From Loxodes magnus (lineage: Eukaryota > Ciliophora > Karyorelictea > Loxodida > Loxodidae), in assembly GCA_946699065.1 (NCBI GenBank), contig CAMPDV010000096.1, positions 186,001 to 250,000 of the forward strand: a stretch of 64,000 bases of DNA. Direction: 5' to 3'. The position numbers and the translations under genes are program-made. The notes under the pieces are model-generated. The model saw only the letters and a program-made list of their open reading frames with translations. It was not told the DNA's origin and did not search any database. Below, in pieces: positions 39,278 to 52,489 of the stretch; the first letter of the stretch is position 1; each line of letters begins with the position of its first letter.

Positions 39278-42200
39278 ATGTTGCTTGAAAGAAAAAAAAA
39301 GAGAGACAATTCTTATAAGTAGATATGTAGAGAAGAGATAGTAATTAATGAGGAAGCAGATAATTGTAATTAAGAAATAAAGCAGATGCTAGGATTTTTC
39401 TATATATTTATATGTAATCTACCTAAAATAGTTTTGAAAGCAATGTTTATTTACAATAATAAAATACCCTAGTCAGTATATGAAATACCTTTCTATGATA
39501 TTGCATATTAAATGTTATTTAATTAATATATCATATAATATTACCTATACTCACCTTTAATATTACTAATAATTCTGAAATATGAAATAAGGATTGAGTA
39601 CATGATTGATGTAATAGATGGTGCATAGTATGTATGGGAAAGAATGGGAATCTAGAGGATTAATCCATCAATTAATCGTAGAGGAAATAAAATAGAATTA
39701 AATAAACAGTATGTTTAAATACTCTAAATCAGGTATTTTAATAAAGAAACATTTTATTTAATTTATAATTACGTAATGCGCAGGTAAAGTTCTCTTTTAA
39801 ACAAAGCTTTGGAAGGCCAAGTTGTAAGTTTTAAGCTTTATTAAGCTTAATAAGAGTAAGAGTAGGATATTCTGATTGAAAAGGTAATGAAAAGTAAAAA
39901 GAAAAAGCCTAACAGTGGCGAAGCTGCTGGAGAAAATAATGAAGATAAGGAGGAGTATGATATAAATGATAACAGCAATCTCTTCTTTAAAGCTAGTAAG
40001 TAAGTAGATACTAAAGAAGAAAACTTTGAAAAGTTAAAATAGCTTAATTTAAAAATAGATTAGCAGCATTTATAGAAAAAAGAATTTTCAAAACAAAATC
40101 CAAGTAAAATGTTAGGAAGACTAAGCTACGATTCCGATCCTTTTTCTCTCTAAAGTCCTTTAACAGCTGGGCATAATCCTTTAAATAAAAAATTTGGAGC
40201 AGGCAAGAAAATTAAAAATCCCATTTCTTATAATTATGACAAATCAATTTCAGAGGAATCTGAAGATTTTGAAAATGATTCAGAATTAGACCAATAAGAA
40301 AAATAAAGGAACTACAAACTAAAGTAATTTAAAACACAAGAAATCTCAGAACTATCTGAACCTCAAAAGGATCACCTTTAAAAAGTTAATTCTTTCAAAA
40401 GCTTTAAATCTCATTCTAAATTGGAAAATATAGCCCCTAGCTCTTAAAACTTATTAAATACCATCACAACTTCTGACTCTCCCTTGTTATCCTTATCATC
40501 CAATGCAGAAACAATATAGAAAATAGAGAAGAAACAAAACTTTCCTTCTCCTTTAAAGTTAAACAAAATAGCAAGAAAAGATAATAACTAAGACTAGAAA
40601 AGTGTAATTGCAACTTAACTAGGTAAAGATGAAGCTACGAATGATAAAAATATTCTACAAACTCCTCAAAAGGGTTTAAGCTCATTAACAGATAAATAGG
40701 AAAATTAAGTTTATGATAGTCCAATGGCTTAATAAAAATCAATAGAAATGAAAGGTTTAGAATATTAAATTAAAATTTAAACAGTCATGGATGATTAAAT
40801 TAGCGAAGAAAAGCCCTTATCTAAAAGTAATAGCTAAAGTTTGTAATAGATAACCGATAATGCTATTACAAAGAGTAAAAAGTTAAAGACTAATTTAATG
40901 GATTAGGTAACATAAAAAAAGTTAGAATTGCACAGAAGCTAAAAATCCTTAAAGTAAAGGTAGAATGCATAAGGTTAGAGGCCTATCCAATTTTTAAATT
41001 CATCTGATTTTGTTAAACTAAAAAAATAGGAGACACCTAGCTTGTAAGTTGATTAACCAGAAAGATAAAAAACACCATAAGCATCTGATAGATAAAAATC
41101 ACCTAAAGTAACTGAAAATGAAAAAACACCTTAAAAGATAGAAAAAGTAAAATAGCATAAATCGTTAGAAGTATAAAAAAGGCCTTAAAAGATTGAAAAA
41201 GAAAAAGAAGTAGAGAGTGGTGAAATTTACTAATTTAGCTTCCAAACTCAAATGATTTCCGCTTAATCAAGACTGAGGGAAAGAATAAAGCCACTATCAG
41301 TAAATACAAAACCATAGCCAACAATTAATTTACCAAGTATTAGAAATGAAAAAGTACAATTAATTGAAATGGAAAATATCTCTTAAAATAAACTTAAATT
41401 ATCACCAATTCTAACAGGTTCTAATTTAGTAAGCACAAACAGTCAAAAAATAATCGATATACAGTAAGGAGAGAATGGTGTCAAATACCAGATAAAAGAA
41501 ATTATTACAGATTAAAACTAAATTGACGAATAAAACAATTAAGAAGTAAAAAAGCAAAAAAAGCTGATAAGTAAAGATGTAAATTGATTAAATTATAATA
41601 ATAAAGAACTTGACAAAAAGTTGAGCATTATATATGAAGAAACTTATTAAACTCAAGAAAAAATAAAGCCTTAAACTAAGTGAAACTATTAAAACGAGGC
41701 AGAAACTCCACTAACTCCTCTCAGAATTAATACTAAAAAAAAAAAAGAATAAAAGGGTGATAATAAATAAAAATAGCTAGAGCAAATACTTGATTAGAAG
41801 CTAAATGAAGTTTAAGATTAGCCTACACCTTATGGAATTAATTTACCTACAATTTCAAAAAGGAGAAGTGATTATTTGTGTGGAGACCCTACAACTCCTA
41901 TGCCATAAATCAAAAAATAGAATATTCAAGTAAGAGCATCACTTGAAGCAGGTCAAATTAAGCCTGGCATTACAAGATTTTAAAGTAATAATAAAATTTC
42001 TAAAGAAGAAGAATGTGTCTCTGCTTGTGTTTTACCCAATAAAAAAAAGTAAGGTTAAGTTTAAGGAAAAAATTAAAATACTACAAATGAATATCTCACT
42101 TTTGCTGAAAAAATATTACCTCAAAAAAAGAAAGGTTGCTTTTATTCTCACGAGCTTTACTCAGATAAGCATAAAATTAGCTTAGTTCAGCTACATAAAA

Positions 42201-42367
42201 ATGCCGATGTTGACGAAAATTTCTGAAATTAAAATAAAGCAGAAACTACTAGAGCTTATGATCAAAAAATTATTCAAAAAACCATTAAGGAACTTAAATG
42301 TAAAAATGAGTAATAGAAAAATCCTAAAGCAAGGGGTGAAGATACAGAAAATCGGAATGATTTGTGA
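39278..42367 (+). CDS. Large K/Q/S-rich protein with membrane segments (start uncertain)
   Basis: About 1029 residues from the ATG chosen here, which begins the stretch without internal TGA. The N-terminal part has two hydrophobic segments (GFFYIFICNLPKIVLKAMFI, then YYLYSPLILLIILKY) followed by a well-conserved-looking block, IEYMIDVIDGAQYVWERMGI and RINPSINRRGN. From about residue 200 onward it is a long disordered tail rich in Lys, Gln and Ser with repeated S/T-P sites (ERQKTPQASDRQKSPK, NEKTPQKIEK, AETPLTPLR). It ends with a less repetitive region (EEECVSACVLPNK, KKGCFYSHELYSDKHK) and TGA at 42365-42367. Two standard-code ORFs inside (from 41943 and 42201) are other-frame shadows. Function unknown; the tail looks like a phosphorylation-regulated scaffold. 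Confidence 0.65.
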
Positions 42368-45300
42368 GGGAATTAACTTTTTAAAGTTAGATTATTATGT
42401 TTATTCATCCTTAAATTCCTTTTTTAGTTATTAACCTTTATCAATTAATAGTATTAATCATCCTACTTGATATCTAATAATTATATCAATTACATAAATT
42501 TTTAATCGTAGTATGAAATAAAACTATTATTAAGCATATTACTTTATGCCTTTATATTTTAATTCATAACGACAAACTAGCAATTGGCAAAAAGCATTGA
42601 AATTTATAAGCAGCATATTTTATAATAAGCATAGAAATGAAATAAATATCTAGGCTCATTTGAAAAGTTAATCATTAAGCATCTAATCATTGTATTTGAG
42701 ATTTATGAGTGTTTAACATGCTAGTCCATAAATAAAAAAACTAAACTTATTTTCTTTAGCTTCAATAGAAAGAATAATTGTATAACTTAAAATTATTAAA
42801 GAATATATTAATTTAAATCTTTATAAGACTAAGAATATTCTTGCATTTTCTATTCTTTGGTATAATATATTAAGCTTTAATATAAGCAATAATATCTATG
42901 ATATTAAGTTCTTAATAGAATAATTATGCTTACATATATAGAATTTAGTTCAATTAGATTGAGTAAATAAGTTCTAGTATAATGTGAATTAAAAAATCCT
43001 TATAACATTTATTAGTTAATTTGTGTTTCTATCTATATTTTATTTTAAGCTTAACTTTAATTCTAGAAAGAGTAATTTTTCTAGCCTTTTGGATTGCTCA
43101 GATTTATTTATGAGTAGTAGTGAAAGAAATTTACGTAGTAGCGAACAACTAATCTTGAGAGTCTAATAAAATTAATCAACTTAAGAACTTCTATATTCTG
43201 TTAATCATTTAGTACACTTATCTATTATTCTATTTCATCTTACTTTCCGCAATAGATTCTAAGCAATCAGCTTAATCTACTATTAATTTTGCAAATAAGT
43301 GAATAATAAAACTTGGATATCTATATACGAAATTTAATCATTAAGAACATTTCAATTGTGTTAAATTAAAGACTTTAAATACCATTGCTTAGTCATTTTA
43401 CAAATCGTAAAGCTTAATATTCTAGCTATTAGCTTTAGCTATTTCAAAGGAACTTTGTAAGCAGTAAATATATAAAATTAAGAGTGGTCTACATTATTTA
43501 GACTTAAAAGCAATGAAAGCTTTAAGATTTTAATTCAATTATCTTAAATTTAAAAGTATACAATAATTATCATAGTTACTAGGGATATTCTTAGTTAAAA
43601 ATTGATTAACAAAAAAATAAAAAGACATGCTCAAAATTAAGAATTAGATCTTATTGTATATGAGCTTTAAACAAATTTCTATTTAAATTATTAAACAAGT
43701 ACTCGTAATTTTATAGCTATTATATTATAATTAATAGCCTTTAAATTTATTAAGTCTATTCATTTATGTTTTAAAGCTTTATCTTTCTAATATCAGAAAC
43801 TTTCTTTAACTTATAACGTATTTTCTTAGCATAAAGTGCTAGAAAGTTAACTTATTTGTGAAGAGAATAAATATAGCTTTTATTTAAGATATCTTGGGCC
43901 TTTGATTATTATTATTAGTTAGCATATTAACTTTTTCTGCTTTATTCTTTTAGATCTTTGCTATGTTTAAAAAATCTTAATAACCAAAAATAAAATTATC
44001 GAAAAATATTTGTGAGGCTTAATATAAAGAGAATGATTAAATGAAGATAAAACAAGTCCATTTAAAATCAACTTGAGTTCCTACTATTATATATCTCATT
44101 AGTTTTATTTATCTTTAAACTGAAATTTCTAGCAAGAAAACCTAATTTTTAATTAATTAACTGTCTCTTTATCTTCTTGGTTCAATCTAGGATAGCTAGC
44201 ACTTCCTTAATATTTTTTATAAATATATAAAATTATAATTCTTTGTGCTTAATCACATCATTATATTAGCTTAGTTATTATAATACAAGAAAATAAGTTC
44301 TATTTTCTATAATTATCTAATATAAAAGTTAAAGCCAATACAGTCAGTTAACTATATGACTTTTTAATTAATCATTATTCTAAAATGAGGAATAAACTTA
44401 CTTTTAGTTTTCTAATTATTAATTAATATTTTGAGATTAGCCTAAATCTTAATACTTATTACCATTATTTATTACACTGGAAGCTTTCAAACGAAGTATA
44501 AAACATAATCTGCTTACATTATCTTTATCTTCCTTATTTAAAAATACCTTGATATTTAAGATTTTACCATTAAAGAGCATATGTATTTTTATCCTTTAAA
44601 CCAAAGGTATTTTTATTAGTATTAATTATTTAAAATTAAATAGTTATATAGATATATAGCAAGTCTAGCAAATAACCTAGCTAATTTCTTTCAATCATAA
44701 CTAGTTTCGTTTTATAAATAAAAGGGTACAAATAATCCAAAAACACAAAAATATGTTCCCTTTATGTTTTAACTAATCAAGCTTTAGTATTTATTATTAT
44801 ATTTAAGCTTCCAATAGCTTACTTAGACTTAGTAGTCATAATTGATTTTCACTATTACATTTAAATAACATTTAGTCATACTTATTCATTATTTCCTTCT
44901 TTAAATTTAAGTTTTCTTAATATTAATCAAGACTATTATATTCTTATTAGCTCTTATTCATAGTTATTATTAGTTTAAGCTTTTAAATTAAGATTCTTAA
45001 TAACTAGCTAGCTATTATTACTATCCTTAAACTAGTGTAAGTTTATTATTGTACCATGTTTTAAATGCTTTATTATAAATAAATAATACCTATTAAAGTA
45101 TAGTCTTTATATCTTCTTCCCTTTCCTTCCTTTTTATTATCTCTTCAAAATTTTGCATTCCTTTATTAACGTTTCAGCATCTTAATTACGCATTTTAAAT
45201 AAAACTCTTCCTAAAAATGAAAAAGGTATAAAAAATAAGTAGATTGATTGAAAATTGATATATGGGTATAAGGTAAAATGATTTATATAAAGGAGAAGAT

Positions 45301-45941
45301 ACAGAAGTGCTAGATTTCTAATAGTAGTAAGAAAGGGGATTTATACTAAGGAGTATCTTAGTTATAAAAAGGATATACTATTAGTTAATGATTAAAGCAA
45401 GCATATTTAAAGGGTATTTTATGAGATAAATGCTTACATATTAAAGCAAAGTATGGTATAATTTGAATAATTTAAAGCTGATTTATCTAGATTATATAGA
45501 CTAAAAGCATTATATAATATAATAATTTAACAAAGTATAAAGGTTAAGAAATCAAATGATTTCATTATGTTACCTAAGAAATCGATGAGCTTATTATATA
45601 AATAAGTAAAAAATAGGAAAACAATTATAAGTGAAAAGTGAAAGCACAAGCTATATATTTACCTATCTTACTTTTATAAAAATGCTTTAGGCAATCGATA
45701 ATAATTCACTTTATTTACATTTTAAGATTTAATATGGTTGACTATTCTTAGAATGTAGTAGAATAATATAAAGAGTAGAATTTCTTTTTGACATAGTAAT
45801 ATAGTCTAAATTAAATGGATCAAGCATGCATAATAAAGCAATTATATATCTATATTAAATAAGAGTGCTTATAATATCCTATAAAGGACTTTATTTTCTT
45901 AATTAAAGTTTAAGGAAGTGCTCATTATTAATTTAAGTGAA
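42368..45941. other. Long AT-rich intergenic region
   Basis: The longest empty stretch of the window. I see no conserved ORF, RNA gene or repeat family. Confidence 0.5.
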
Positions 45942-47764
45942 ATGGGTTAAAAATTTACTAACTGTTGCAAAACCATAAACGTTGATGTTATAGAAAAAGA
46001 AGGATGCAAAGGAGCTCAAAATATTTATGAAATTCAAGAGAATAAATGCAAATAAAAAAAATCTAAAATAGACCAAAATTCATAAGATTATGACTAAAAG
46101 AAAACGAATGTTAAAATTGTCTCTAATGAAAATGAAAATAATAATGAAGATAGTCAAATACTAAAATCAACTTCAACTAGAAAAAATTCAAGGACTAAAA
46201 ATCAAAATGAATCAAAAGAAATCAAAAAAATAAAATCTAAATCTTCAAAGAAGAAAGAAATAGAAGGAAAAGTTGGCTTTTCTTAAAGTAATTACCTAGC
46301 TCTCTAAGAATAGGAATCGGCTGTTAACTTGTCGCTAACCAATTCGGAAAATTAGTAATTAAGTCAACGTTTAGGATAAAAAAATCTGGTAAAATAGGTT
46401 AGATTAGTTAGGTAAGTTGAAGGATCTATTTAAGATAGTTATGAAATGATAAAAAAACTAGGCGAAGGTGCTTTTGGATAAGTAATGCTTGCAAAAAGTA
46501 AAGAGAATGGTGAGATGAGAGCGATTAAATCGGTAAACAAAGGAAATTCTACCTAATAAAAAAGACTGGAAATGGAGATTGAAATTCTTAAAAAAATAGT
46601 AATTTATTCATTCAGGATCATCCTAATGTAGTAAAACTATATGAAGTATTTGAGGATTCTAAAAAAATTCATCTTGTATAAGAACTTGTAACTGGAGGGG
46701 AATTATTTGACCGAATTATATAAATGCAATCCTTTAATGAAGAAGATGCGAAGCAAATAATGAAGTAAATATTGCAAGCTGTTTAGTACTGTCATAGCTT
46801 AAATATAGTTCATAGAGATCTTAAACCTGAAAATATTCTTTTATAAGCACCTCATCCAAACAACACAATTAAACTAATTGATTTCGGAACTTCGACTCTC
46901 TTTTAATTAGGACATAAGTTAAAAGAAGTTTAGGGAACAAGTTATTATATTGCTCCAGAAGTTATAAGAGGTGATTATGATCATAAATGTGACATTTGGA
47001 GTTGTGGGGTAATTTTATTTATACTTCTATGTGGAGAACCTCCCTTTAATGGAGAAGATGACGATGAAATAATGAAAAGTGTATCTATAGGGGAGTTTGA
47101 ATTTTCGCAAAAGGAATGATAGGGTGTTTCTAAAGAATCTAAAAGTCTAATTAATAAGATGCTAACTTAGGTTCCAAGTAAAAGACCTAGCGCTGCAAAG
47201 TTACTTTCACATAAATGGTTCAAAAAGTCAGCCAGTTAAAATATTCCTTTGAATTCATTGAAACATCTAAGAGAATTTCATTCAACAAAAAATTTGCAAT
47301 TTGCAATAATGAATTTTATTGCATCTTAGTTAACTGGTAGCTAAGAAGTAGAGTAGTTATAAAAAGAATTTAATTAAATCGATGAAAACGGCGATGGAAA
47401 GCTATCAAAACAAGAATTATTTAAGGTGTTAAAGACAACTAAAGGAGAATTTATTGCTAAAGCTGAAGTTGAGGAAATTTTTAAAAAGGTGGATACTGAT
47501 TAATCAGGCTTTATAGATTGGCATGAGTTTGTAGTTGCCTCAATGGACAAACGAATGCTTTTATCGTAAGAAAGACTAAGAAAAGCTTTTGATTTGTTTG
47601 ATACAGATAAGTCAGGCTCAATAAGTAAAGAAGAGTTATTACACTTCTTTTAAGGATAATTAGATGAAAATACTGTTACTAATTTGATTAAAGAAGCGGA
47701 TAAAGACGGAGATGGTGAAATTGATATAAACGAATTTATGACTCTGCTGAATGCATTAAAATGA
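45942..47764 (+). CDS. Calcium-dependent protein kinase (CDPK)
   Basis: Ser/Thr kinase of 601 residues activated by calcium, typical of ciliates, apicomplexans and plants. Seen: N-terminal [11 protein letters not shown] (Gly2 for myristoylation, Cys pair for palmitoylation, so membrane-attached) and a K/N/S-rich linker. The kinase domain shows LGEGAFGQVMLA, AIKSV with the ATP lysine, [20 protein letters not shown] and [11 protein letters not shown] junction helix follows ([20 protein letters not shown]), then four complete EF hands: [49 protein letters not shown] 17-nt intron, gtaatttattcattcag (46599-46615), lies between LKKI and [10 protein letters not shown]; unspliced it would shift the frame. 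TGA is Trp in FSQKEWQGV and stop at the end. Confidence 0.96.
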
Positions 47765-49089
47765 AAAGCTATGTTTATTATTTTAATTAAATTAATAAAT
47801 TTAAATCTTATTTTAAAATACACCTCTTGCATTCACAGTTATTAGTTTAAAAACATAATACAAAAGCTCTATAATCTTAATTAAAGTTAAAAGAACAAAA
47901 TTTTAGTTATCAATTAAATAACTAAATACTTTGTATTTGTATTAAATAGTTTTATATTTGATCTTATGTGCTTTTATTTAGATAACTGTATTTATCTTGT
48001 TTAGATTAAATAAGATAATGTAACTAATTTAACTGAAGGATTATATTTAATTTAATTATTAAACTTTTTACATCTTTGTATGGCTTTCCTTTTATTATTA
48101 TCAAGTTTGAAGGATGAAGTAGTTTATATGATTTTATATTTATGAATTCTTCAATATAATCAACTTAAGGATTTAAGAATTTTAATATTTATATTACTAT
48201 TAAATAATTTCTTAGGGAATAGCTTTGTGAAAATCTATTTTTTAAATTACTATTATCTAAACATATAGCACCTACAACTTTTATAAATCTGTTCTTTTTT
48301 TATTTTTTCTATTTTTCTATTCTCTTAATTTATTCTCAAAATTAGAATTTTAATGTATCAATTTAATATTTTAACTGATTAAATAGCCTAACTTTTAAAC
48401 TAATATCCACTTATAGTTTCATTAATTTAATTATAAGTTTTTAATATCTCTTTTCTTTAATTCTATTTACGGATAAATTCACTCAAAAAGGAGTAATTTC
48501 ATTTAAATTTGCTTTAATTAAAGTTTAGTTCTGACTCTATAATATTGGTATATAGAATAATCTGCTAAAATTAAATGTGGATGGAGTGTTAATTTAATAA
48601 GATTAAATAGTCTAAAGTATTGCTTTAAAATTAAGCTAATTGCATAGTTAAAAGATAAATAAGCTTAAGTTTGCTTCTAAACTTAAAGAATGATTAATCT
48701 AATTTATTAACACAGAATTAGCTAAAAAATACTATATAAAATCCCTATTTCTTCTAAAATAAATTACTTAAAAATGTAATATTTTAACTAGAAAACATAC
48801 AAAGAAAAAAGACAAAGCATAGAACATATTATAATCTAAGATAAAGTAAAGAAAAATAAGTAAATGAATATAGATCTTAGATGTTTAAAATGCTATAAAG
48901 ATAATAATAAATGTAAACTTATAATTAGACAATTATAATAAAAGTATTCTATAAATAAATAGACTTTATTATTTAGGTAATATAATATAGATTAAAATAT
49001 ATAAATATACTTTATCAGTTTTGAGTAAGGTATATAATATTAGAATACTATGTACAAATATTTAAATCAATCAATTGAATATAAGTGTT
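47765..49089. other. AT-rich intergenic DNA
   Basis: Lies between convergent genes. No feature recognised. Confidence 0.5.
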
Positions 49090-50215
49090 TCAATATTTAT
49101 AAATATCGGGATATAGTGTAATAATTATAGCCTAGTCTATAAATTTAGTAGATTTAAACGGAATATCTCTACTTTTTTCTTTCTTAGGTTTTCTTTGCTC
49201 AAGTCTTGAAAAATAGCTTTCCTCTTTGGTCTGGCTCAGTTGATTCATTTGAAATTTCATCATATAACTAAAATAATTAAAAATGCTTTTTCTATAACTT
49301 GGAATAGAATTATTTTATTAACTTGTCTATTTTAAGAATTAGGTTTTTGAAAAACGATGATTTATATATCTTTATTCATATAGGATTAATTTTTTCTAAT
49401 CTTTGTTTTTTTAAAACTATATGATTTTCAAATTCCTAAAAGATACTTTTATAATAATAAAAATCGAAAATATGGTCAAATTCATCAAATTCTATGACAC
49501 ATAAACAAATAAAATTTCATTGTATGTTGTAGTGGTACTTACTGAGTTCTTATTGAAAATTAAAAGTATAAGTTCTAGGCTTATAAATAGAAATAATTTC
49601 TCTAGTCATATGTCTATTATATCTATTCTATTTTATTTTATTTTATTTTATTTCTGGAAGCACATTTTAATTTTCTATTGATTCATAATTCTTTTTGCTG
49701 TAGGCATTTTCAAGTTTCTTTAGAGACATTGCAGTCAAAATTTCTATTTTATTTTGTTTTCTAAGAGTTTATTAAATTCTTTACTATTCTGGGTCAGCTA
49801 AATATTAAAATTACATATTCTTAGGCATTTTTATAATTTTCTACTAAGATAAATTATATTTATTACATTTATCAAATAAAAAAGCTATATCGGATATTGG
49901 ATTATCTTTACTAATTAAGATTAATTTTGTTAGAAGCACAAGCACTTTAAAGTGACTATGTGAGTAAATGGAATCTTAATCTTCTAATCTTTCTAGTAAT
50001 GCTTAGTTTTACTTTTTGCTTTATTTCTTAGCTTTATTTTTATTTATTTTTCTTATGATATTTTTCTTTAGTTTACTATTATATTTTTCGGTTAAGACAC
50101 TCTTCTTATTAAACTAATACTTCCAAAAATTTTATTTGCTAGGATTATCAACAATCAATTTAAATACCTAATAGCTTCTGAACTGCAAGTGAAAATATAA
50201 AATATTTAGATACAT
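49090..50215 (-). CDS. Hypothetical protein, 367 aa, one 22-nt intron
   Basis: Unrecognised, but clearly coding: the frame holds for 266 codons from ATG 50215 through LLERLEDQDSIYSHSHFKVL, NMQFQYLADPEQQRIQQTLR, REIISIYKPRTYTFNFQQEL and LCVIEFDEFDHIFDFYYYKS. A 22-nt GT-AG intron at 49396-49417 (starts gttttaaaa, ends aagattag) then leads to a basic C-terminal exon (YFSRLEQRKPKKEKSRDIPF) and TGA. The first third is strongly basic (KKNIIRKINKNKAKKQSKKQ). An (AAAAT)n run near 49.63-49.66 kb lies inside the coding sequence and encodes a K/Q/N/I repeat, so its length could vary without destroying function. No membrane segment beyond a weak hydrophobic patch (VLVLLTKLILIS). Confidence 0.78.
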
Positions 50216-50639
50216 AAGAGTTAAATTTAAATTTAGATATCTAACTAGAATTAGAAGGAAAACAAATAATAATTAAAGTAAGATTTGCTATTTAGTAAGC
50301 ATTAGAAAAGTATTAGAATATTCTAAGAGTTAAATATCAATCTATATAAATTATATTTATATAGAACTATTAGCTTTCATTTATCTAATTCAGCTATATT
50401 ATCTATATTATAGCCTAAAAAGTAAATAATAATAATTAAATTTATTTATTTATAATAAATCTTAAATAGTCCTAAAATATTCAATATTATAATAAAAGTT
50501 AAATAATATTAATTATTTTACAAGCTTAAGCTTCTGTTATTTAATGCTTATTATCAAATATTTTAAATCAGTTATTATTCCACTTTATATGAACTATTTA
50601 AATTAAATTTTTGCTTATAAAATAGTAAAAAAGGAAGAT
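50216..50639. promoter_or_regulatory. Divergent intergenic region
   Basis: Separates the start codons of the 367-aa protein (-) and the TTL-like gene (+). Just before the TTL-like ATG is TATAAAATAG followed by GAAGAT. The same pair, more closely spaced, precedes the second TTL-like copy at 63171, so it may be a shared core-promoter or leader element. Confidence 0.4.
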
Positions 50640-52226
50640 ATGAAATTTAGATTTTAATATATTCTTGTCTGTATTCCTGTTTGCGTTTTATTATACTAAT
50701 TTATATTGGCTTCTTTCATCAGTTCAGATCTTATAAAAAATGACAAGTTTCTTTTGCATAATTACACTTACAAAGCTTTAACTGACCTAGAATTTAGAAA
50801 ATAACAAGTTTCCTAATTTAGTGATTATTTACAACCTTAGAATTCTTAAAAACACTTCCTTTAGTATATCAAACTTAGCAAGTCATACTGCGATTCTGTT
50901 TATTCTTACAGATCTAATAAAACCTACTCAATCCAGGAATTTAACCTGCCTAACTAGATAGAAAGCGTTATCTTACATAACTCAAATAAAGTTGTCAATA
51001 AAGTGGTTAAAAGCTAATTTAATGATGACTTCTCGATATGGAATCCTTCAAAAGAAGCTTATCTAAAACCTAATATTCTAATTTTTTGAACCATCTAATA
51101 ATCTTAAAAAGTTTAGTGAAAATAGGGAATTGAATTTGCTTGTAAAGGATAAAGATTTAGCTAACTAAAATAAAGTTTTAGTCTTGGATCAAAAAAGTTG
51201 ATAAATAAAGCTGTTAATATTTATAAAACTGAATTATCTAAATCTAGCCAATCTCACTGTTTCAATCATTCACTTTTTTATCCTCAAACTTATGATCTCA
51301 TCAAATTAAAATAATGCAAATCCTTCCTTAAACTACTATAGAGCACTCAATTTAAAACCAAAATTTAATGACTTGTCAAAAATATAGAAATGCACATAGG
51401 CCAGGGAGTAGATATCTTAGATGAAGCGAAGAGAAAAGAATGATTGTATAAATATGTTTATTATAACTGAACTTGAAATATTATATCTTCATAAACGAAA
51501 TGTGGTCACATTAGTGAATTCAAAAATTTGTAAGTATAACGGTATATAGCAGATCCTTAACTAATAGAAGGAAATAAATTTGATTTTAGGGTTTATTTAT
51601 AGATTGCTAATATTAATCCTTTACTAGCTCTTTATCATGAAGGATTTATAAGAATTTCCATTAGCAAGTATAATCTTAACTAAAATGAAAAGTTAACTCA
51701 CATTACTAACTAAAAGGTTGCTTAGAATCTTGCTCAAAAGATAACAAATGACAAATTGATATAGACTTAAATATATGAAAAGTATTCAATGACATTTTAG
51801 TAATATGCTGATTACTTGAAGGCAACATAAAATAAAAGCTAAGAATGATTTTAGTAAAATATTGTAAATCAACTAAAACTTAAGCTACTACATTTTGTTA
51901 TGATGAATAAGAAAGAAATAAAGCTAAACTAGTTTGATAATGATTTCTAGTTATTTGGAGTAGATTTTTTATTAGATTATAACTTTAATTTTTGACTTAT
52001 AGAATCAAATTCAAAACCATCTTTATAAGGAGATACGAAAGCGAAGGAAAGGATATAAAAGAATTTAATAGAAGGGGCATTGAAATTATAGATATTGCTG
52101 TCATTAGGAAGAGAATGACATGATTATTTAGAGAACTCAACATGAGAAACATTATACGATGAAACAAAAAAAAAAAAATAGAAATACGGAAATTTAATAA
52201 AAAGCGAAGAATGCTTTATATAGTGA
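50640..52226 (+). CDS. TTL-like (tubulin-tyrosine-ligase fold) protein with signal anchor
   Basis: ATP-grasp amino-acid ligase-like protein of 528 residues. Seen: QRYIADPQLIEGNKFDFRVY plus LQIANINPLLALYHEGFIRI (about residues 296-335), then THITNQKVAQ, and LFGVDFLLDYNFNFWLIESN followed by SKPSL (about 440-463), the order found in TTL and TTLL enzymes. A hydrophobic N-terminus (residues 6-26, YILVCIPVCVLLYQFILASF) predicts entry into the secretory pathway, unusual for enzymes acting on tubulin, so the substrate may be lumenal or the family role different. The region before residue 290 is divergent, with several Cys. A run of about 12 A near the 3' end encodes Lys. The end is TAG TGA. A mosaic-identical second copy starts at 63171. 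Confidence 0.82.
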
Positions 52227-52489
52227 AATAAAACTATAAAAAAATATTAATTATCACACATTAAAATAAAAAGATAAAATTTAACTGTATAAGCAAATTA
52301 TATCTAATTTATTACATTAAATTTAAATATTAAATAAATTAAAATGCAAACTTGTCTAAATAGATAAACTCAATAATAATTTTAATAAGTGAAGAAATTA
52401 ATATTGAATATACTATGGAATAATTTATTTTTTAATTAAAATTTAATATATTTTTACCATATTTCATATAGATAATAAAAAAATTTGTA

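Noticed and set aside
41943-42434. Two standard-code ORFs at the 3' end of the K/Q/S-rich gene
   Set aside because: They are in other frames of a longer coding frame that continues to TGA at 42365.
47650-47832. Minus-strand ORF over the CDPK 3' end
   Set aside because: It lies antisense to the fourth EF hand and has no independent support.
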